Position numbers and translations under genes: made by a program. The notes under the pieces are model-generated. The model was not told where the DNA came from. It did not search any database and saw only the letters and a list, made by a program, of their open reading frames with translations. A stretch of 64,000 bases of DNA from Thermodesulfobacteriota bacterium (lineage in GTDB: Bacteria; Desulfobacterota_D; UBA1144; Nemesobacterales; UBA2774). Position 1 is the first letter of the stretch. Every line of letters begins with the position of its first letter. The DNA lies in NCBI GenBank assembly GCA_035325995.1, contig DAOKYU010000003.1, positions 1 through 64,000 of the forward strand, read 5' to 3'. Below are positions 33,588 through 44,920 of the stretch, piece by piece.

Positions 33588-34964
33588 TTATTCCCTTACC
33601 CTTAAATAAATCCCTTTATAGAGCGGTGACTCCACATAGTGATCGGCTATGCGGCTGTCGTTCATGTCCTCGATTTTATAGGATGATATAACCTTCGGTT
33701 TCTTCTCCGCTATCGATTCGTAGACGTCGTACTCGTAGCCGGTGAGTTTTTGGTACGTGTCGAGACACATTGCCGGAAACATGCAAAACCAGAAATAATC
33801 GATATCGTCGCGAAATACGTTGAAGATGACGTCCCCGTCATATACCCTGTCGCCCTCTTCCGTAACGGAGAGCACGTATTCGATCCTGCCGAGCTGGCGG
33901 GATAGCGAGGCGTTATTCATATTGAAAAAGCCCTTGTTGTGCATGGACGACATGGGGACGTAAATCGCCCCGAGGAGCAGAATCAGCTTGAACAGCCTGT
34001 TTTGGCTGAAAACCGTATCAAGAGCGTACGCCGCCGTTATTCCCACGAACGGAAGCGAGAGTAGAAGATATTGATGCCAGACGTTCTTGAAGACGACGAG
34101 CGTGAGGACCGGCACCGATACGGCCAGCACGAGGAACGGCGTATGGGTCCGCGCCCTCGCCAGCGTTACGACGCCGAACGCGTACAGGACGAAGGTCAGC
34201 ACGTTTATCCTCACCGTTTCGAGAAAAAACGTCACCCTCCCGAACTGCGCGGGTATCATGGCGTTCAGCACCCAGTTCATCGTGAAATACATTCCGAGCG
34301 AGCCCGACAGGAATAGATATATGTAATACGGCGCGAGGCAGAGTAGAAAGACAGCGCCGTAAAGAGCTGCGTGCCTGAGCGCTATGCGCTTTTTAAGGCC
34401 GCCGTAAAGGAGCATGGCGCCTACGGCGAAGACGAGGATCATGGCCTTTTGCAGGAAGAGAAAGGACACCGCGAGGAATACCGAGCTTGCCGCGAGATTC
34501 CTGAGCGACCTGTTATCGTAGTAATCCAGAAGGAAATACACCGACAGAAGGCCCGCGAGAAGCTGGGGGACGTCCGGCCTTATCTCGACCGCCTTCATGT
34601 AAAATGAGCCTATGGTCGCCGTGAGTATAACACTTGCGGCGGCGGTCTCCCTCCGCCCGAAAACCCTCTCGGCGATGAGCCACGTAAGAAGCAGAATCAC
34701 GAGCGCGAAGGCTATCATGATGAAGCGGCTCACCATGATCGTCTCGACCGTGGGGCCGAACGCATTTACGACAGGGACCAGCATATAACTCAAAAACGGA
34801 TGGTGATGCTGGAAGAAATCGACGTAAATCTCCTTCCCCTGCGATATCAGCCAGGTCGTATGCATATGCTCGACCTCGTCGGCGTCGAGCCCCTGGGCAG
34901 CCGAGTAAACGACCAGCGTGACGAGTATGCCCGCCAGCATCCCCCCGAGAAGGAGATTCCACAC
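33588..34964 (-). CDS. GT-C type membrane glycosyltransferase (PMT/ArnT-like)
   Basis: A polytopic protein of at least 458 residues. The first loop has GLDADEVEHMHTTWLISQGK followed by YVDFFQHHHPFLSYML. The acidic DADE and the His cluster fit the lipid-phosphate sugar donor site of PMT-superfamily enzymes. The GTG at 34964 is the nearest ordinary start, but the open frame continues upstream (FVSRFIERDRVWNLLLGG). A perfect AAGGAGG lies 6 bases before an ATT codon at 35036, so the real protein may be 24 residues longer and start with ATT. It follows the flavoenzyme gene in one operon. Confidence 0.75.
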   Translation of the reverse strand: MWNLLLGGMLAGILVTLVVYSAAQGLDADEVEHMHTTWLISQGKEIYVDFFQHHHPFLSYMLVPVVNAFGPTVETIMVSRFIMIAFALVILLLTWLIAERVFGRRETAAASVILTATIGSFYMKAVEIRPDVPQLLAGLLSVYFLLDYYDNRSLRNLAASSVFLAVSFLFLQKAMILVFAVGAMLLYGGLKKRIALRHAALYGAVFLLCLAPYYIYLFLSGSLGMYFTMNWVLNAMIPAQFGRVTFFLETVRINVLTFVLYAFGVVTLARARTHTPFLVLAVSVPVLTLVVFKNVWHQYLLLSLPFVGITAAYALDTVFSQNRLFKLILLLGAIYVPMSSMHNKGFFNMNNASLSRQLGRIEYVLSVTEEGDRVYDGDVIFNVFRDDIDYFWFCMFPAMCLDTYQKLTGYEYDVYESIAEKKPKVISSYKIEDMNDSRIADHYVESPLYKGIYLRVRE

Positions 34965-35052
34965 ACGGTCCCTTTCTATGAACCGGCTGACGAATTCGAC
35001 CGGCCTCCTGAATATATAATCGTAGATGTCGGGAATGAGAGTCCTCCTTGCT

Positions 35053-36483
35053 TCAGCCGACCCCGGCGACGAGGCCGGTTTCGGTTATGACCGCCGACTC
35101 CTGATATTCGTAATCGGTATTCACGGCCCAGAGGTCGTTCTCCGCGCCAAGGGCTATGTTGTCCGCGGCGAGTATACCCATAAGTATGCTGTGGTCCTGG
35201 TTATTGTATTTGAACGAGCCGTAGCGGCCTATGACCGTAAGACCTTCGATTTTTCCGAGATAATCCTCTACGGGCTTTAAGAGCCGCTTGTATCCCGCAC
35301 CGTATACCGGATAGCATTTACTTATGCGATGTACGTATCCCTCCGAAGCTACGTCCGCCTTTACGAGCCCCGCGCGGGAGACTTCCTCTTTCGCGAGTCC
35401 GACAAGCCTCTCGTCCTCCCAGCCCCATATCTCGTCGCCCTCGTTACACCAGTATTCGAGGGCCAGTATGGAAGCTTCTTCGTCCCCGTAAAGTGAGGAC
35501 GACCAGTTCCTGAAGTTCGTAAGCCTTCCGAACCTGAGCTCTGGCGAGTGAACGTATATCCAGTTGTCGGGAAAGAGATCGCCGCTACGAACGCGCAGGT
35601 ATACGAGTATCGTGTTTCTGAATCGAAGGGATCTTGCGGCTTCCTTAACCTCTTCGTCCACCCCTTCGAGCCTGGATACGAGCTGTGTAACGGGCATGGT
35701 GGACACCACGTGATCGTATTCTTTTACGGTGCCGTCCATGAGCTCTAGCCCGCGCACCCGGAGCCCGTCATTCACGACTCTCTTTACCGGGGTATTTAAA
35801 TAAACCGCGCCGCCGCTATCCGAGACGCGGAACGCCATGCGCTCGTAAACCATCCCCGTCCCCCCGTGTGGATACGCGAACCTGTCCACCAGCGTTTTAT
35901 GCTTCTTGCCGTTGTCCCCGAAGACGGCCGATTTAAGGGCTTCGGAGAGCGAGAATTTTTTTATCCTCTGGACGGCGAAGTCCGCGTCGAGCTCGTGGCA
36001 CGGAATGCCCCAGAGCTTTTCGCTGTAGGTCTTGAAGAATATTTCGTAAAGCCTGCGTCCGAATCTTTTTACGACCCAGCTCTCGAAGGTCTCGTCTCCG
36101 CCGCTTCCGGCCCCGGGGGTAACGCACTCCCTGAAATAGCTTAGAAGACAGAGGAGCGTTTCCCTCAGGCCGAGGTTCCCGACGACGTCTGCGGGGCGGA
36201 GGGGGTAACGGTAGAGCTTTCCCTTGTATAATATCCTCGTCAGCCTGTCTACCATCGAATAATCGCTGCCGACCACCTCGAGCCATAATTCGTTAACGCG
36301 CCTGTCGCTGCTGAAAAACCTGTGGGGGCCGAGATCGACGGTTTGATTCCAGAGCCTTATGGATTTGGCGAGGCCGCCGACGGAAGAGCCGGCTTCGTAC
36401 ACATCGGATTTAATCTCCCGGGTTATGAGCCTGTAGGCACACGCGAGACCGGCGGGCCCCGCGCCTATGATACCAATCTTCAT
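35053..36483 (-). CDS. FAD-dependent amine-oxidase/UDP-sugar mutase-like protein
   Basis: A 476-residue flavoprotein. The N-terminal Rossmann motif is KIGIIGAGPAGLACAYRL, followed by VYEAGSSVGGLAKS and LGPHRFFSSD. The C-terminus has the second FAD contact (LTVIGRYGSFKYNNQDHSILMG). This combination is shared by protoporphyrinogen-oxidase-like amine oxidases and UDP-galactopyranose-mutase relatives encoded in polysaccharide clusters. Among glycosyltransferase genes, a sugar-nucleotide or lipid-sugar modification is the better guess. The ATG at 36483 starts right at the FAD motif; the longer frame from 36531 is not favoured. Confidence 0.8.
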   Translation of the reverse strand: MKIGIIGAGPAGLACAYRLITREIKSDVYEAGSSVGGLAKSIRLWNQTVDLGPHRFFSSDRRVNELWLEVVGSDYSMVDRLTRILYKGKLYRYPLRPADVVGNLGLRETLLCLLSYFRECVTPGAGSGGDETFESWVVKRFGRRLYEIFFKTYSEKLWGIPCHELDADFAVQRIKKFSLSEALKSAVFGDNGKKHKTLVDRFAYPHGGTGMVYERMAFRVSDSGGAVYLNTPVKRVVNDGLRVRGLELMDGTVKEYDHVVSTMPVTQLVSRLEGVDEEVKEAARSLRFRNTILVYLRVRSGDLFPDNWIYVHSPELRFGRLTNFRNWSSSLYGDEEASILALEYWCNEGDEIWGWEDERLVGLAKEEVSRAGLVKADVASEGYVHRISKCYPVYGAGYKRLLKPVEDYLGKIEGLTVIGRYGSFKYNNQDHSILMGILAADNIALGAENDLWAVNTDYEYQESAVITETGLVAGVG

Positions 36484-36671
36484 TTCTCCCTTTTCCTGCA
36501 GTCGATTGTCGAGCGCTGAACCACCGCTCACAAAAATATCATTATAATCTTATTTACACGTATTGGAATTGCCCGCGCCGAATAGTAAGATATTGAGCCG
36601 AAGCCTGTTTGCGGCTTCATTTCAAGGCGGTCGTAACAAGGCTCGTTTATTCAAGAGCTTCCATCATCCAA

Positions 36672-37943
36672 ATGGTATCCCCTGCTAAATCACCTTTTTA
36701 CGACAGGATCCTTGCGGCGGGAGACTGGACCCGCCGGAACCGTAGAGGGTTACTACGGGGAGCCGTCGCATTCATGATCCTTCTTGCCGCCCCGAGGCTG
36801 ACGTATCAGCTTTGGAGGCTCCTCATGGACACCGGTGCTAACGGCGCCCTCGACCTCAGGATGTTAAACCGGTGGACGGCGCTCTGGTTCGGTAACGAGC
36901 CCCTCGTGGTTTATAACCTCCTGCCCGCGACGTACCCCCTCCTCTGGCCGCTGACCGGATGGCTCTCGTTCACAGCTTCGAGGTGGCTCTGGCTCCTCTT
37001 CTATATAATCTCGTTCTTCTGGCTTTTGGACATAATAAAGTCCGGGGCCGGGCTCCGTGAAACGAAGGAAACCGTCTTCGCCGGCCTGTTCCTGATCGCC
37101 ATATACCCGACGAGCATTATCGTCGGCAACGGCCAGCTTGCGCTGTTTATCCTCCCTGCCGTCCTGTCGGCGATACTCCCCGGACGGGAAAGGCCGGGCG
37201 CCCGAAGGGGGGCGGCTATAACCGTTCTCCTTTTATTTTCCGCGATCAAGCTGCCCGTGTCGGCGCCTTTTTTCCTCGTGGCGCTAATATCCGAAAGGGC
37301 TTACAGGCCCGTAACCCTCGCCGTCCTGGGATACATATTGCTCACTCTCCTCGCCGTCCATTTCAGGAGCGAAGGTCTTTTGACGAGCATCGAGCTATGG
37401 ATAAGGGACTCGTCGAGGCTGGCCGAAATAGGCGGCTACGGCAACGTTCACAAGTGGCTCGGCGCGGCGGGGCTTTCGGGCTTTATACTGCCCGCCTCTT
37501 TCGCTCTCCTCGCGGCGCTTGCCCTCTGGCTGTATCTGAACAGGAAAGTAGACATTTGGATCGCACTCGGGGTGACGGCCATAGTGGCGCGGCTCTGGAC
37601 GTACCACAGGCTTTACGACGACCTTCTCATAATAATCCCCGTCGTCGCGCTCTTCAGAATTTTTAGATCGGGCGGGCTTTCTCCGCGCGAACGAGCCGTC
37701 GCGGGGGCCCTGCTTTTCACGTCGTGGCTCGCGCTCCTGTCGCCGGGCTACTTCCTTCATCTGGAACCTCCTCTGGGAACGATCTTCAGAACCGGGCAGG
37801 TGGCGGTATGGCTGTCACTGCTATCTTTTCTCGTATATTATTCTTCGGCCTCCACGAAGATAGAGAACGTCTTTCACCGCCGGAAAAGCACGGAGGCGCA
37901 TCCGGACAGCGCGCCGGTAATTGACTCAACCCGCGGAAGATAA
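36672..37943 (+). CDS. GT87-like (DUF2029) membrane glycosyltransferase, copy 1
   Basis: A membrane protein of about 423 residues with roughly ten helices. The motifs LDLRMLNRWTALWF in the first periplasmic loop, IVGNGQLALFIL and ARLWTYHRLYDDLLIIIP agree with the GT87/DUF2029 family of polyprenol-phosphate-mannose-dependent transferases. The ATG at 36672 is chosen over a TTG at 36609; neither has a strong ribosome site. It is divergent from the flavoenzyme gene and is followed 38 bp later by a close paralogue. Confidence 0.75.
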   Translation: MVSPAKSPFYDRILAAGDWTRRNRRGLLRGAVAFMILLAAPRLTYQLWRLLMDTGANGALDLRMLNRWTALWFGNEPLVVYNLLPATYPLLWPLTGWLSFTASRWLWLLFYIISFFWLLDIIKSGAGLRETKETVFAGLFLIAIYPTSIIVGNGQLALFILPAVLSAILPGRERPGARRGAAITVLLLFSAIKLPVSAPFFLVALISERAYRPVTLAVLGYILLTLLAVHFRSEGLLTSIELWIRDSSRLAEIGGYGNVHKWLGAAGLSGFILPASFALLAALALWLYLNRKVDIWIALGVTAIVARLWTYHRLYDDLLIIIPVVALFRIFRSGGLSPRERAVAGALLFTSWLALLSPGYFLHLEPPLGTIFRTGQVAVWLSLLSFLVYYSSASTKIENVFHRRKSTEAHPDSAPVIDSTRGR

Positions 37944-37981
37944 TATTCTAAGCGCTGAGTTTTTCGCTGCAGGACACCTGA

Positions 37982-39244
37982 ATGCAAATGGGATTCAACC
38001 GAGCTCCGGCGACCATCGTTTCATATTTATCCCGAAGCGAAGAATGGCTGACCTGTAACAGGGAGAAGCTTCTGACAGGGGCGATCTGGTTCCTCGTCCT
38101 GCTCGGCGCGCCGCGGCTCTCCTACCAGCTATGGCGGCTCCTGTTTAAGGACGGCGGTAACGGAGCTAACGACCTCAGGCTCCTTTACAGATGGGTTGCC
38201 CGCTGGTTCGAGGGCGATTCCTTTTACGGCTATATAATTCTGCCGGCTACTTTTCCGACGCTCTGGCCGATAACCGGGTGGCTTTCCCTTCAGGCGACGA
38301 GGTGGCTCTGGCTCGCGCTTTATGTTATCGCCTTCTGGGCTTTCGTTCGCATATTGAAGTCCGGGGCTTGCATACGTAGCGGGAAGGAGACGGTCCTCCT
38401 CGCCCTCTTCGTGCTAACGATTTATCCGACCGGGGTGACGATAGGAAACGGTCAAATGACGCTGCTCCTTCTGCCCGCGATAGTCGGGGCCCTCATGATA
38501 TCGGGCGAGGGCGGCCCATCGCCATGGCGTCAGGCGGCTGCGATTGCGCTCTTCATTTTTTCCAGCTCGAAGCTCCCGGTCACAGCCCCCTTCTTCCTGG
38601 TACTCATCATCACGCTGGAAGGTTTCAGGACCATGACAATAGTCGGCGCCTGCTACCTGCTGCTGACATTCTTCGCCCTCCACTTCCGCGATATGAACAT
38701 CGTGGAGTTCATTTCCACGTGGACTAGGGAAGCGCCCGGCGCCGCGGCCGGCGGCGGCCACAGCAACATATATCACTTTCTCGGCTTCCTCGGCAACAGG
38801 AATGTACTGCTTCCGGCCTCGGGTGTGATGCTCGCCGCGCTGGCTGCATGGCTCTACAAATTCCGGAAGACGGATTTTTGGGTGCAGCTCGGCGTCGCGG
38901 CCATAGTCGCGCGGCTCTGGACCTACCACAGACTATACGACGACCTCCTTATAATCATTCCAATGGCGGTGGTGCTGAGACTCTTAAGAAACGGCTCGCT
39001 CACCGGAAACGAGCGCGCCGCGGGGGGCGTAATCTTCGCCGTGTCCGTGGCCTCGTTCCAGATCCCGGGATTCTTCCTCCAGCTCCCGCGCCCGTGGGGG
39101 GTTTTGTTCCAGACAGGCCAGATGATAGTCTGGCTCTCCCTCCTCGCGTTTCTGACTTATTTCGCGTACACGTCCGAGAAGAAAAAACAGCCGGAACGTG
39201 TGGAGACGACGCCCGGGACAAGCCCCTTGCCTCGGGAAGTGTAA
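37982..39244 (+). CDS. GT87-like (DUF2029) membrane glycosyltransferase, copy 2
   Basis: A tandem paralogue (420 residues) of the preceding gene, matching it along the whole length: NDLRLLYRWVARWFEGD, VTIGNGQMTLLLLPA, VARLWTYHRLYDDLLIIIP and FFLQLPRPWGVLFQTGQM. The two copies have diverged clearly, so each may add a different sugar or use a different acceptor. The ATG has CAGGA upstream. Its stop is 132 bp from the stop of the giant surface protein gene that converges on it. Confidence 0.78.
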   Translation: MQMGFNRAPATIVSYLSRSEEWLTCNREKLLTGAIWFLVLLGAPRLSYQLWRLLFKDGGNGANDLRLLYRWVARWFEGDSFYGYIILPATFPTLWPITGWLSLQATRWLWLALYVIAFWAFVRILKSGACIRSGKETVLLALFVLTIYPTGVTIGNGQMTLLLLPAIVGALMISGEGGPSPWRQAAAIALFIFSSSKLPVTAPFFLVLIITLEGFRTMTIVGACYLLLTFFALHFRDMNIVEFISTWTREAPGAAAGGGHSNIYHFLGFLGNRNVLLPASGVMLAALAAWLYKFRKTDFWVQLGVAAIVARLWTYHRLYDDLLIIIPMAVVLRLLRNGSLTGNERAAGGVIFAVSVASFQIPGFFLQLPRPWGVLFQTGQMIVWLSLLAFLTYFAYTSEKKKQPERVETTPGTSPLPREV

Positions 39245-39376
39245 ACGACCGACGAAACGCCCGGTAAGGTGGGGGCAGGATTTTACACGGTGCAAAGAAT
39301 CCCCTCCGTCAACAACCTTGGCGTTAACAGAGGGGACGAGTTATCGCTTTAAGTCCGCGGTCCTGCTACGAGCCCG

Positions 39377-42300
39377 TCACAGCTCGGCGCGCGTCCGGAG
39401 CCTTCTCCTGATAAATATCCCCGCCGGTATAAGGGCGTAGGCCATAAGCATACCGAATATGCCGCCCGCTCCGGTTCCCGGAGGCGCTATGGCGCATCCC
39501 CCGTCAGACCCTCCGGACCCTCCGTCCGTCGGGCCGTCGTTGGTCGTATCGAGGAAGTCGGGTATGCCGTCCCCGTCCGAATCGGGAAGCGGAAGCGGCG
39601 AGCCCCCGGTTTCAGGGTCGTACCGGTCGTGGTGCCCGTCCCCGTTCGAATCGAGGAAATCGTCCACCTTCCCGTCGCCATTCGGGTCTCCGGTTCCGCC
39701 GGCTTCCTCGTGGTCCGATATGCCGTCGCCGTCCGAGTCGAGGTCGAGATGGTTGGGTACGCCGTCCCCGTCGATGTCGTTCAGGTCGACTCCTGCAAGG
39801 TCCCTGGCTGCGAAGAATCCCTCATAGTTCGAGCCGTGCTCCAGCTCGTCCGGTATGCCGTCGTTATCCGAATCGGAATCGAGATGGTCGAGCACCCCGT
39901 CACCGTCTGTATCGACCGTCGGAGTCGTAGTCGGTGTCGGTGTCGGAGGAGGAGGCGTGGCCGTGGGCGCCGGAGTCGGCACGGGAGTCGGGCCTCCCGT
40001 GGGCGGCGCGAACGTCGGCTTCGGCGTGGGTGAAGCGCAGAATTTCGGTGTGTCTATGGGCGTGGTCGAGCACGATCCCGCCACGTCGGCCGAAGCTCGG
40101 GTCAGCTCGATATTCCACGGAGATTCATTTCCGAAGCAAATCGGCTGGGGCCTGTGCCCGCCATTACCCTGGAGGATATTCCCCTTGTCGTCCGCGACGA
40201 ATTGCGCCGGGAGCTTGAACGAAAATCCGGGACAACCGTTCTTCGGGCAGTCGATGTCCTTGCCCGCGAATTTACCGCATATGTTACCGGCCTGACAGGC
40301 CGCCAGCTGATCCGGCGGAAGGGTGTTCGAACATCCGCACGTGTCGCCGCTGAGCGTGCAGAAATCCGCCGGCTGGCAGAAATCCTTTTTCGTATCGGCG
40401 AATTCCTGGGCAAAGCTCTCCATGTTGACCTTAACCGTAAGGACGCCGTTCTCGTAGCTCTTTTCCCAGTTGACGGTGCTCCAGTCCGAAGGGCCCTGGT
40501 TGAAGGTGATCGGGAAGCTGGCGATGTTCGCCCTTTGAATCTTCACATCGTCACCGAGATTAAGCCCGTCGCCGACGTAAAGCTCGTAGGTTTGCTCCGT
40601 ATTCGGCCTGGCATAAAGGAAGAATACGTAATATGTCCCTCCGGCTTCGAAGACGTTCACGCTGCTCGCGGTCTCCCTCTGCTTCGCCTCAGATACGGTC
40701 GTGTCTATATAATACACGGCGTTGTCGAGGGTCATCATGCTCCTCTGGTAAAGGTCCATGCCCGCCATCCTTACGCCCGTAGTGGAGAGGTCCGCCGCAT
40801 CCTCGATCGTCAGGAGCTGCCTTTCGAGCGGAACACCGAAACAGGTTGCATTCGTGCACGGCCGGTCCCATTTGCTGCACGAGCCGGTGGACGCACAGGC
40901 GGGGAAAACGACCGTGGTCAGGTATTCGTAGGGGCTCGTTTTCGCCGTGTTGAACGATTCGCATTCCCCCGCCTCGATAGGCGCGTTGAAGAACGGATCG
41001 AGGTTGACGGATATGGTCTCCGTGAATTCGCTGCTGAGAAGCCCTGTCAAAGAGCCGTCGTCGTCGTTGAGCACCGTCTGCCTGTCTACACTGCTGAAAT
41101 TGCCGAACATATTCGAAGCGGGGAACGTGCAGTAATCCTCCTTCACCTTATTATCGTCGGTGATGTATGTCCCCGGCTCCCATAGAGGCTCCAGCACGTA
41201 GTGCCGTACGTCTACGTTGTGGAAAAAGAGGTTCTCCGAATGGAATGCCGGGGGATAGTAAAATCCGTTCGGCTGTTTCCATCCTATGGCGGCGTTCGGC
41301 AACACGCACGAGTTATCCGTTTTATCTATGGGTATTCCTATGGTTCTCGTGTACACCCACGCCGGAACGCCCGGCCCCTGGGTCTGCGGGCAGCTTGCCG
41401 GCGTACACGTAGAGCCGAGGTGTGTCTTGGTTATGTCGAGATAGGCGTTCGAGTCCTGGTAGTTCGGGCCGTCGTATATGTTAAAGAGGCGCTGGTTCAC
41501 CGCGAAATTGTCTATCGGGAAGCTCACGCCTTCGTTCAGGAGCCTGCAGTGGTTTGCCGCTGTCGTGTCGCACGCGAGCCCGTGAATCTTGCCGTTACTG
41601 CTTGAAAGCGGGTTAAACGGTCCCGCATTCGACGCAAGGGGATTGTCTTCCTGCGTATGGCCGACGAAGACGGACTTAGTCGCGAGCTGCCAGAGCCCCG
41701 GTATAACGCTCGAATGCAGATAGTCGCCGCCCGTAACGAAGCCGAGCCCGCCGTTCTGCGTATCCGACAGGAAGCTGTTCATGACCAGGTACCACTGCGG
41801 GCGGAGCCATATGGCCGCGAAGTTCTGCTGCGGCCAGTGGAACGACGAAACGTAGCTGTCGAGGACCGTGACCATGCATCTGCTCTTGTCGGCGACGCTG
41901 CACCTGTTGGGTATGGCCGTCGGGCCGCAGTCCGTCCCGTCGCATCTCGTGGCGAACCTTCCGCCGCCCGGATCGACCTTCGGATAGAAGGTCTCCTGGT
42001 TCCTGTCCCCGGTCGGCGTCGGGGCCAGCGTGTTGTATACGGGGCCCATGTCGGCCACGCCGATGCAGGAATCCGTGGCCCCGACGGTGTTGAACGACAT
42101 CATGGCCGTCGTACAGGTATTGCCCTTGAATGTCTTGAGCGGCGTCATGCCGGCCCTTCCGAAGTTGATCTCGTATGTAGAGCTGCCCTGCGTTACGACC
42201 TGGCCGCTCTGAAGCGAGGCGTATGACTCCCACTTCATGCCCTGCGACGGGCCGCTGTTGGCGCCCGAAAGGAGCCAGTAGCAGACCCCGCATCCCGTTG

Positions 42301-44701
42301 CGCCGGCGGCCATGTTGTACTCGAAATCGTTCCAGCCGTTCATTATCCAGAATATAGTCGGGTTGTAGATGTCCGAGTTATACGGAACGAGGGGCGCGCC
42401 CGGGTTCCCGTTCCACGCCAGGATGCCGGGCACCTGCCTCGGGTTCTGCGGGTTGTTCACCGCCGCCCGGACGAGTATGCCGATGTTCGAATAGAGCCTG
42501 TTGTTTATCTCGGTTCCGTCTTCCAGGTAATATCCGTGCCCGATCGACATGAAGCCGACGTTTCTCGCCAGGAGCACGCCGTGCGTCGCGTGTATAGTCA
42601 TGAAACGCGTCATCGAATCCCAGACGGACGAGTCCTTGACGAAAGTATCGGCCGGGGTGCTTCTCGCCATGTGGAAGTGAACGGGGTAATGCCCCATGCG
42701 CCCGCCCTGTCCGAGCTGATAGAACTCGACGCCCTGTATCTGCACCTGCTTGAATCCCTGCCTCACGCTCGTATGGCCGCCGAAATAATACGGCACCCCG
42801 GGGAAGCAGTCGTATACGCACGCCGGGTTCGAGGAGTTATACGTATCTCCGGCCGAAACAATCCTGATGCTGCGGGAAAGGAGCGCCACCGCGGCCCTCG
42901 TATCCGCCGCCGGCTGCCCTTCGACCTCGAGGCTAATGCCGAACGACGCCGGAACCGCGCTCAGGGGATAGGGCTCGCCGTTGTGCCTGTGCTTAAGTCC
43001 CCCCGACACCTCGGCGCCGGTAAACTTGTCGATAACCTTGAAATTAAAAGTCGTGGTGCTGACCGCCGGGGCGACTATTTCGAGAAGCTCGGAGTTCCCC
43101 GGTATGTAGTCGGTCGTGGTAAGGACTATCCTGTCCCCGGCCTCCCAGTCCACCGGGCGGTCCACGGTTAGCTGCGTCGCGCCGACGTCTACGGTGCCTT
43201 TAAGACGTACCCAGCTCGTGCCCGAATTAGAGCTCGGGAGGCTGTCCGGCAGGGTCGAGCCCTTTTTGCCGAACAGGTTCAAAGTGCCCCCGTAAGATAC
43301 GGCAAGGGTCTTGTAACCGAAGTAGGCGTTCGGATCGCCGGTATCGGCCGGCAGCGTATGATAATGATAGAAATAGTCCGAGACGCCTCCGGGGAGCGTC
43401 TCTTTCGACGCCCCCTCCGAATTCCAGATCGCTTCCGGCACGCCGCATCTCACGTCCGTCTTGCACGTGACGCCCTTCCCGCCGTTCCCCTGGTCGTCGC
43501 CGTAAAGGTGTATCGTGAGCTTACCGCCCGCGGTGCCTATCGGGGCCGCTGACGTCCCGGCTATGAGGCTCGAATTGTTCTCGATTACTATGTTATATGC
43601 CCAGAAGTTTATTACCGCGTCTTCGAAAGTGAGCGAGCCGCCGTTATATATGTGCACGTTCCTGTAGTGGTACGTCCCCGCGGGAACCGTGCAGGCGGCC
43701 GTCACTTCGAGGTCTTCCCCGCTGCCGGGCGCTATGGCCCCGGCCGAGCTGCACTGCACTACGGCGGGCGTTTCGTCGAATATGCCGGATGCCGAAACGA
43801 GCGAGCTTGCACCGTTCGGTGAAACGAGCGCCCCGGGGGCGGCGTCCGCGAGCTTCGTGCCCGCGAGGTCGGCCCCTTCGAGGTTCGCTCCGTCGAGGTC
43901 TGCATTCTTTAACCTTGCATTTATTAATATTGCACCCGAGAGGTCGGCCCCCGAGAGGTCCGCCCCTTCGAGGTTCGCCTTCGAAAGGTCGGCGTTCCTG
44001 AGGCTTGCGCCTGAGAGGTTCGCGTCGGCGAGGTTCGAGTCAGCCAGTATCGCGTCGTCGAGGATAGCGCCGCCGAGGTCCACCTCCCTTAGATCTGCGT
44101 CGTAGAAATTGGCCCCGCTGAGGTCGCATCCCGCGCACCTGTCCGTATCCACTATCGTCGATACGCTTTCGAGCGTCTCTTCGGGGGCCGTGCTGATTAT
44201 GGACCTCCCGTCTACGGGCACGATGAACACGGCCACGTTTTTGCCGATGTTGCTGCCGTTGTAGAGGTACATATCGTAATTCCCGGGCTCTATATCTTTA
44301 GTCACACAGTCGCCGTTGGCCGCGACCTTTAAGACCTCGGCCCCGAGGTCGTCCACGAGGGTCATGTAATGGGTTGACGTTTTGTCCCGGTCCTGCCAGC
44401 AGAACGTCTGCTCGGTTTTAGCCGTATATCTATAAGGAATGACGTCGCTTCCCTTGTCGCCCGTATCGCTCGTAAGGGTCATGCAGTCGAGCGATTCGAG
44501 GAATACGGCAACGAGGTCTTCACCCGGTATGGCGAAAATGTCGGGATTCGAGACGAAATCGTTTTCAGTCCGGACGTTCAGGGTGCCTGTCGTAGGCCCT
44601 CCAACCGCACGGTTAAGGCTGATCGGTATCAGAATGAGTAGTAAGATAAGAGCGGGCGCCAGAAAAACATAGAAACGCTTTCTCCCCTTCAGCTTCGACA
44701 T
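39377..44701 (-). CDS. Giant surface protein 1: pentapeptide repeats, G8/CEMIP-like, TSP3 repeats
   Basis: A 1774-residue exported protein. In order: a signal or anchor helix (residues 12-33); an N-terminal domain; about 19 pentapeptide repeats (A[DN]LSG type, residues 191-286); a G8-like region (about 320-560, with [17 protein letters not shown] and [17 protein letters not shown]); then parallel beta-helix sequence with [13 protein letters not shown] and [18 protein letters not shown] (near 675). This order is that of CEMIP/TMEM2 and fibrocystin relatives. The C-terminus has a Pro/Thr linker, Asp-rich thrombospondin type 3 calcium repeats, and [13 protein letters not shown] plus membrane helix plus RRR, a sorting signal. 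AAGGAGG precedes the ATG. Ligand and activity are unknown. Confidence 0.85.
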   Translation of the reverse strand: MSKLKGRKRFYVFLAPALILLLILIPISLNRAVGGPTTGTLNVRTENDFVSNPDIFAIPGEDLVAVFLESLDCMTLTSDTGDKGSDVIPYRYTAKTEQTFCWQDRDKTSTHYMTLVDDLGAEVLKVAANGDCVTKDIEPGNYDMYLYNGSNIGKNVAVFIVPVDGRSIISTAPEETLESVSTIVDTDRCAGCDLSGANFYDADLREVDLGGAILDDAILADSNLADANLSGASLRNADLSKANLEGADLSGADLSGAILINARLKNADLDGANLEGADLAGTKLADAAPGALVSPNGASSLVSASGIFDETPAVVQCSSAGAIAPGSGEDLEVTAACTVPAGTYHYRNVHIYNGGSLTFEDAVINFWAYNIVIENNSSLIAGTSAAPIGTAGGKLTIHLYGDDQGNGGKGVTCKTDVRCGVPEAIWNSEGASKETLPGGVSDYFYHYHTLPADTGDPNAYFGYKTLAVSYGGTLNLFGKKGSTLPDSLPSSNSGTSWVRLKGTVDVGATQLTVDRPVDWEAGDRIVLTTTDYIPGNSELLEIVAPAVSTTTFNFKVIDKFTGAEVSGGLKHRHNGEPYPLSAVPASFGISLEVEGQPAADTRAAVALLSRSIRIVSAGDTYNSSNPACVYDCFPGVPYYFGGHTSVRQGFKQVQIQGVEFYQLGQGGRMGHYPVHFHMARSTPADTFVKDSSVWDSMTRFMTIHATHGVLLARNVGFMSIGHGYYLEDGTEINNRLYSNIGILVRAAVNNPQNPRQVPGILAWNGNPGAPLVPYNSDIYNPTIFWIMNGWNDFEYNMAAGATGCGVCYWLLSGANSGPSQGMKWESYASLQSGQVVTQGSSTYEINFGRAGMTPLKTFKGNTCTTAMMSFNTVGATDSCIGVADMGPVYNTLAPTPTGDRNQETFYPKVDPGGGRFATRCDGTDCGPTAIPNRCSVADKSRCMVTVLDSYVSSFHWPQQNFAAIWLRPQWYLVMNSFLSDTQNGGLGFVTGGDYLHSSVIPGLWQLATKSVFVGHTQEDNPLASNAGPFNPLSSSNGKIHGLACDTTAANHCRLLNEGVSFPIDNFAVNQRLFNIYDGPNYQDSNAYLDITKTHLGSTCTPASCPQTQGPGVPAWVYTRTIGIPIDKTDNSCVLPNAAIGWKQPNGFYYPPAFHSENLFFHNVDVRHYVLEPLWEPGTYITDDNKVKEDYCTFPASNMFGNFSSVDRQTVLNDDDGSLTGLLSSEFTETISVNLDPFFNAPIEAGECESFNTAKTSPYEYLTTVVFPACASTGSCSKWDRPCTNATCFGVPLERQLLTIEDAADLSTTGVRMAGMDLYQRSMMTLDNAVYYIDTTVSEAKQRETASSVNVFEAGGTYYVFFLYARPNTEQTYELYVGDGLNLGDDVKIQRANIASFPITFNQGPSDWSTVNWEKSYENGVLTVKVNMESFAQEFADTKKDFCQPADFCTLSGDTCGCSNTLPPDQLAACQAGNICGKFAGKDIDCPKNGCPGFSFKLPAQFVADDKGNILQGNGGHRPQPICFGNESPWNIELTRASADVAGSCSTTPIDTPKFCASPTPKPTFAPPTGGPTPVPTPAPTATPPPPTPTPTTTPTVDTDGDGVLDHLDSDSDNDGIPDELEHGSNYEGFFAARDLAGVDLNDIDGDGVPNHLDLDSDGDGISDHEEAGGTGDPNGDGKVDDFLDSNGDGHHDRYDPETGGSPLPLPDSDGDGIPDFLDTTNDGPTDGGSGGSDGGCAIAPPGTGAGGIFGMLMAYALIPAGIFIRRRLRTRAEL

Positions 44702-44920
44702 GAAAAATCCTCCTTGTATTTTTACCTTACGCGTACAGACCGGCCGTTACAAGGGCGCATGCACTGAAACCGCCGGCACGCGGCCTCTCGAAATCCCGCA
44801 CATCCTCTCCGGGGGGGATATATGAATTGTACAGCCGATATAGAAAAGGTGGCTCGGGACACGCCCGGCCGCCCGTTATGTCAGATAAATCTTCTTCCAT
44901 GAATCGCTGTATTCATACGT

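Noticed and set aside
39301..39335. CCCCTC/GAGGGG hairpin between copy 2 of GT87 and giant protein 1 as terminator
   Set aside because: The loop is long and no T-run follows on either strand.
39500..40100. Repetitive Asp-rich DNA in giant protein 1 as a CRISPR-like or satellite array
   Set aside because: The repetition comes from coding of thrombospondin type 3 repeats (DSDGDGI-type) and is irregular at the DNA level.
43870..44120. Short-period DNA repeats as a noncoding element
   Set aside because: They encode the pentapeptide repeats in frame and are matched in the paralogue at 49320-49590.
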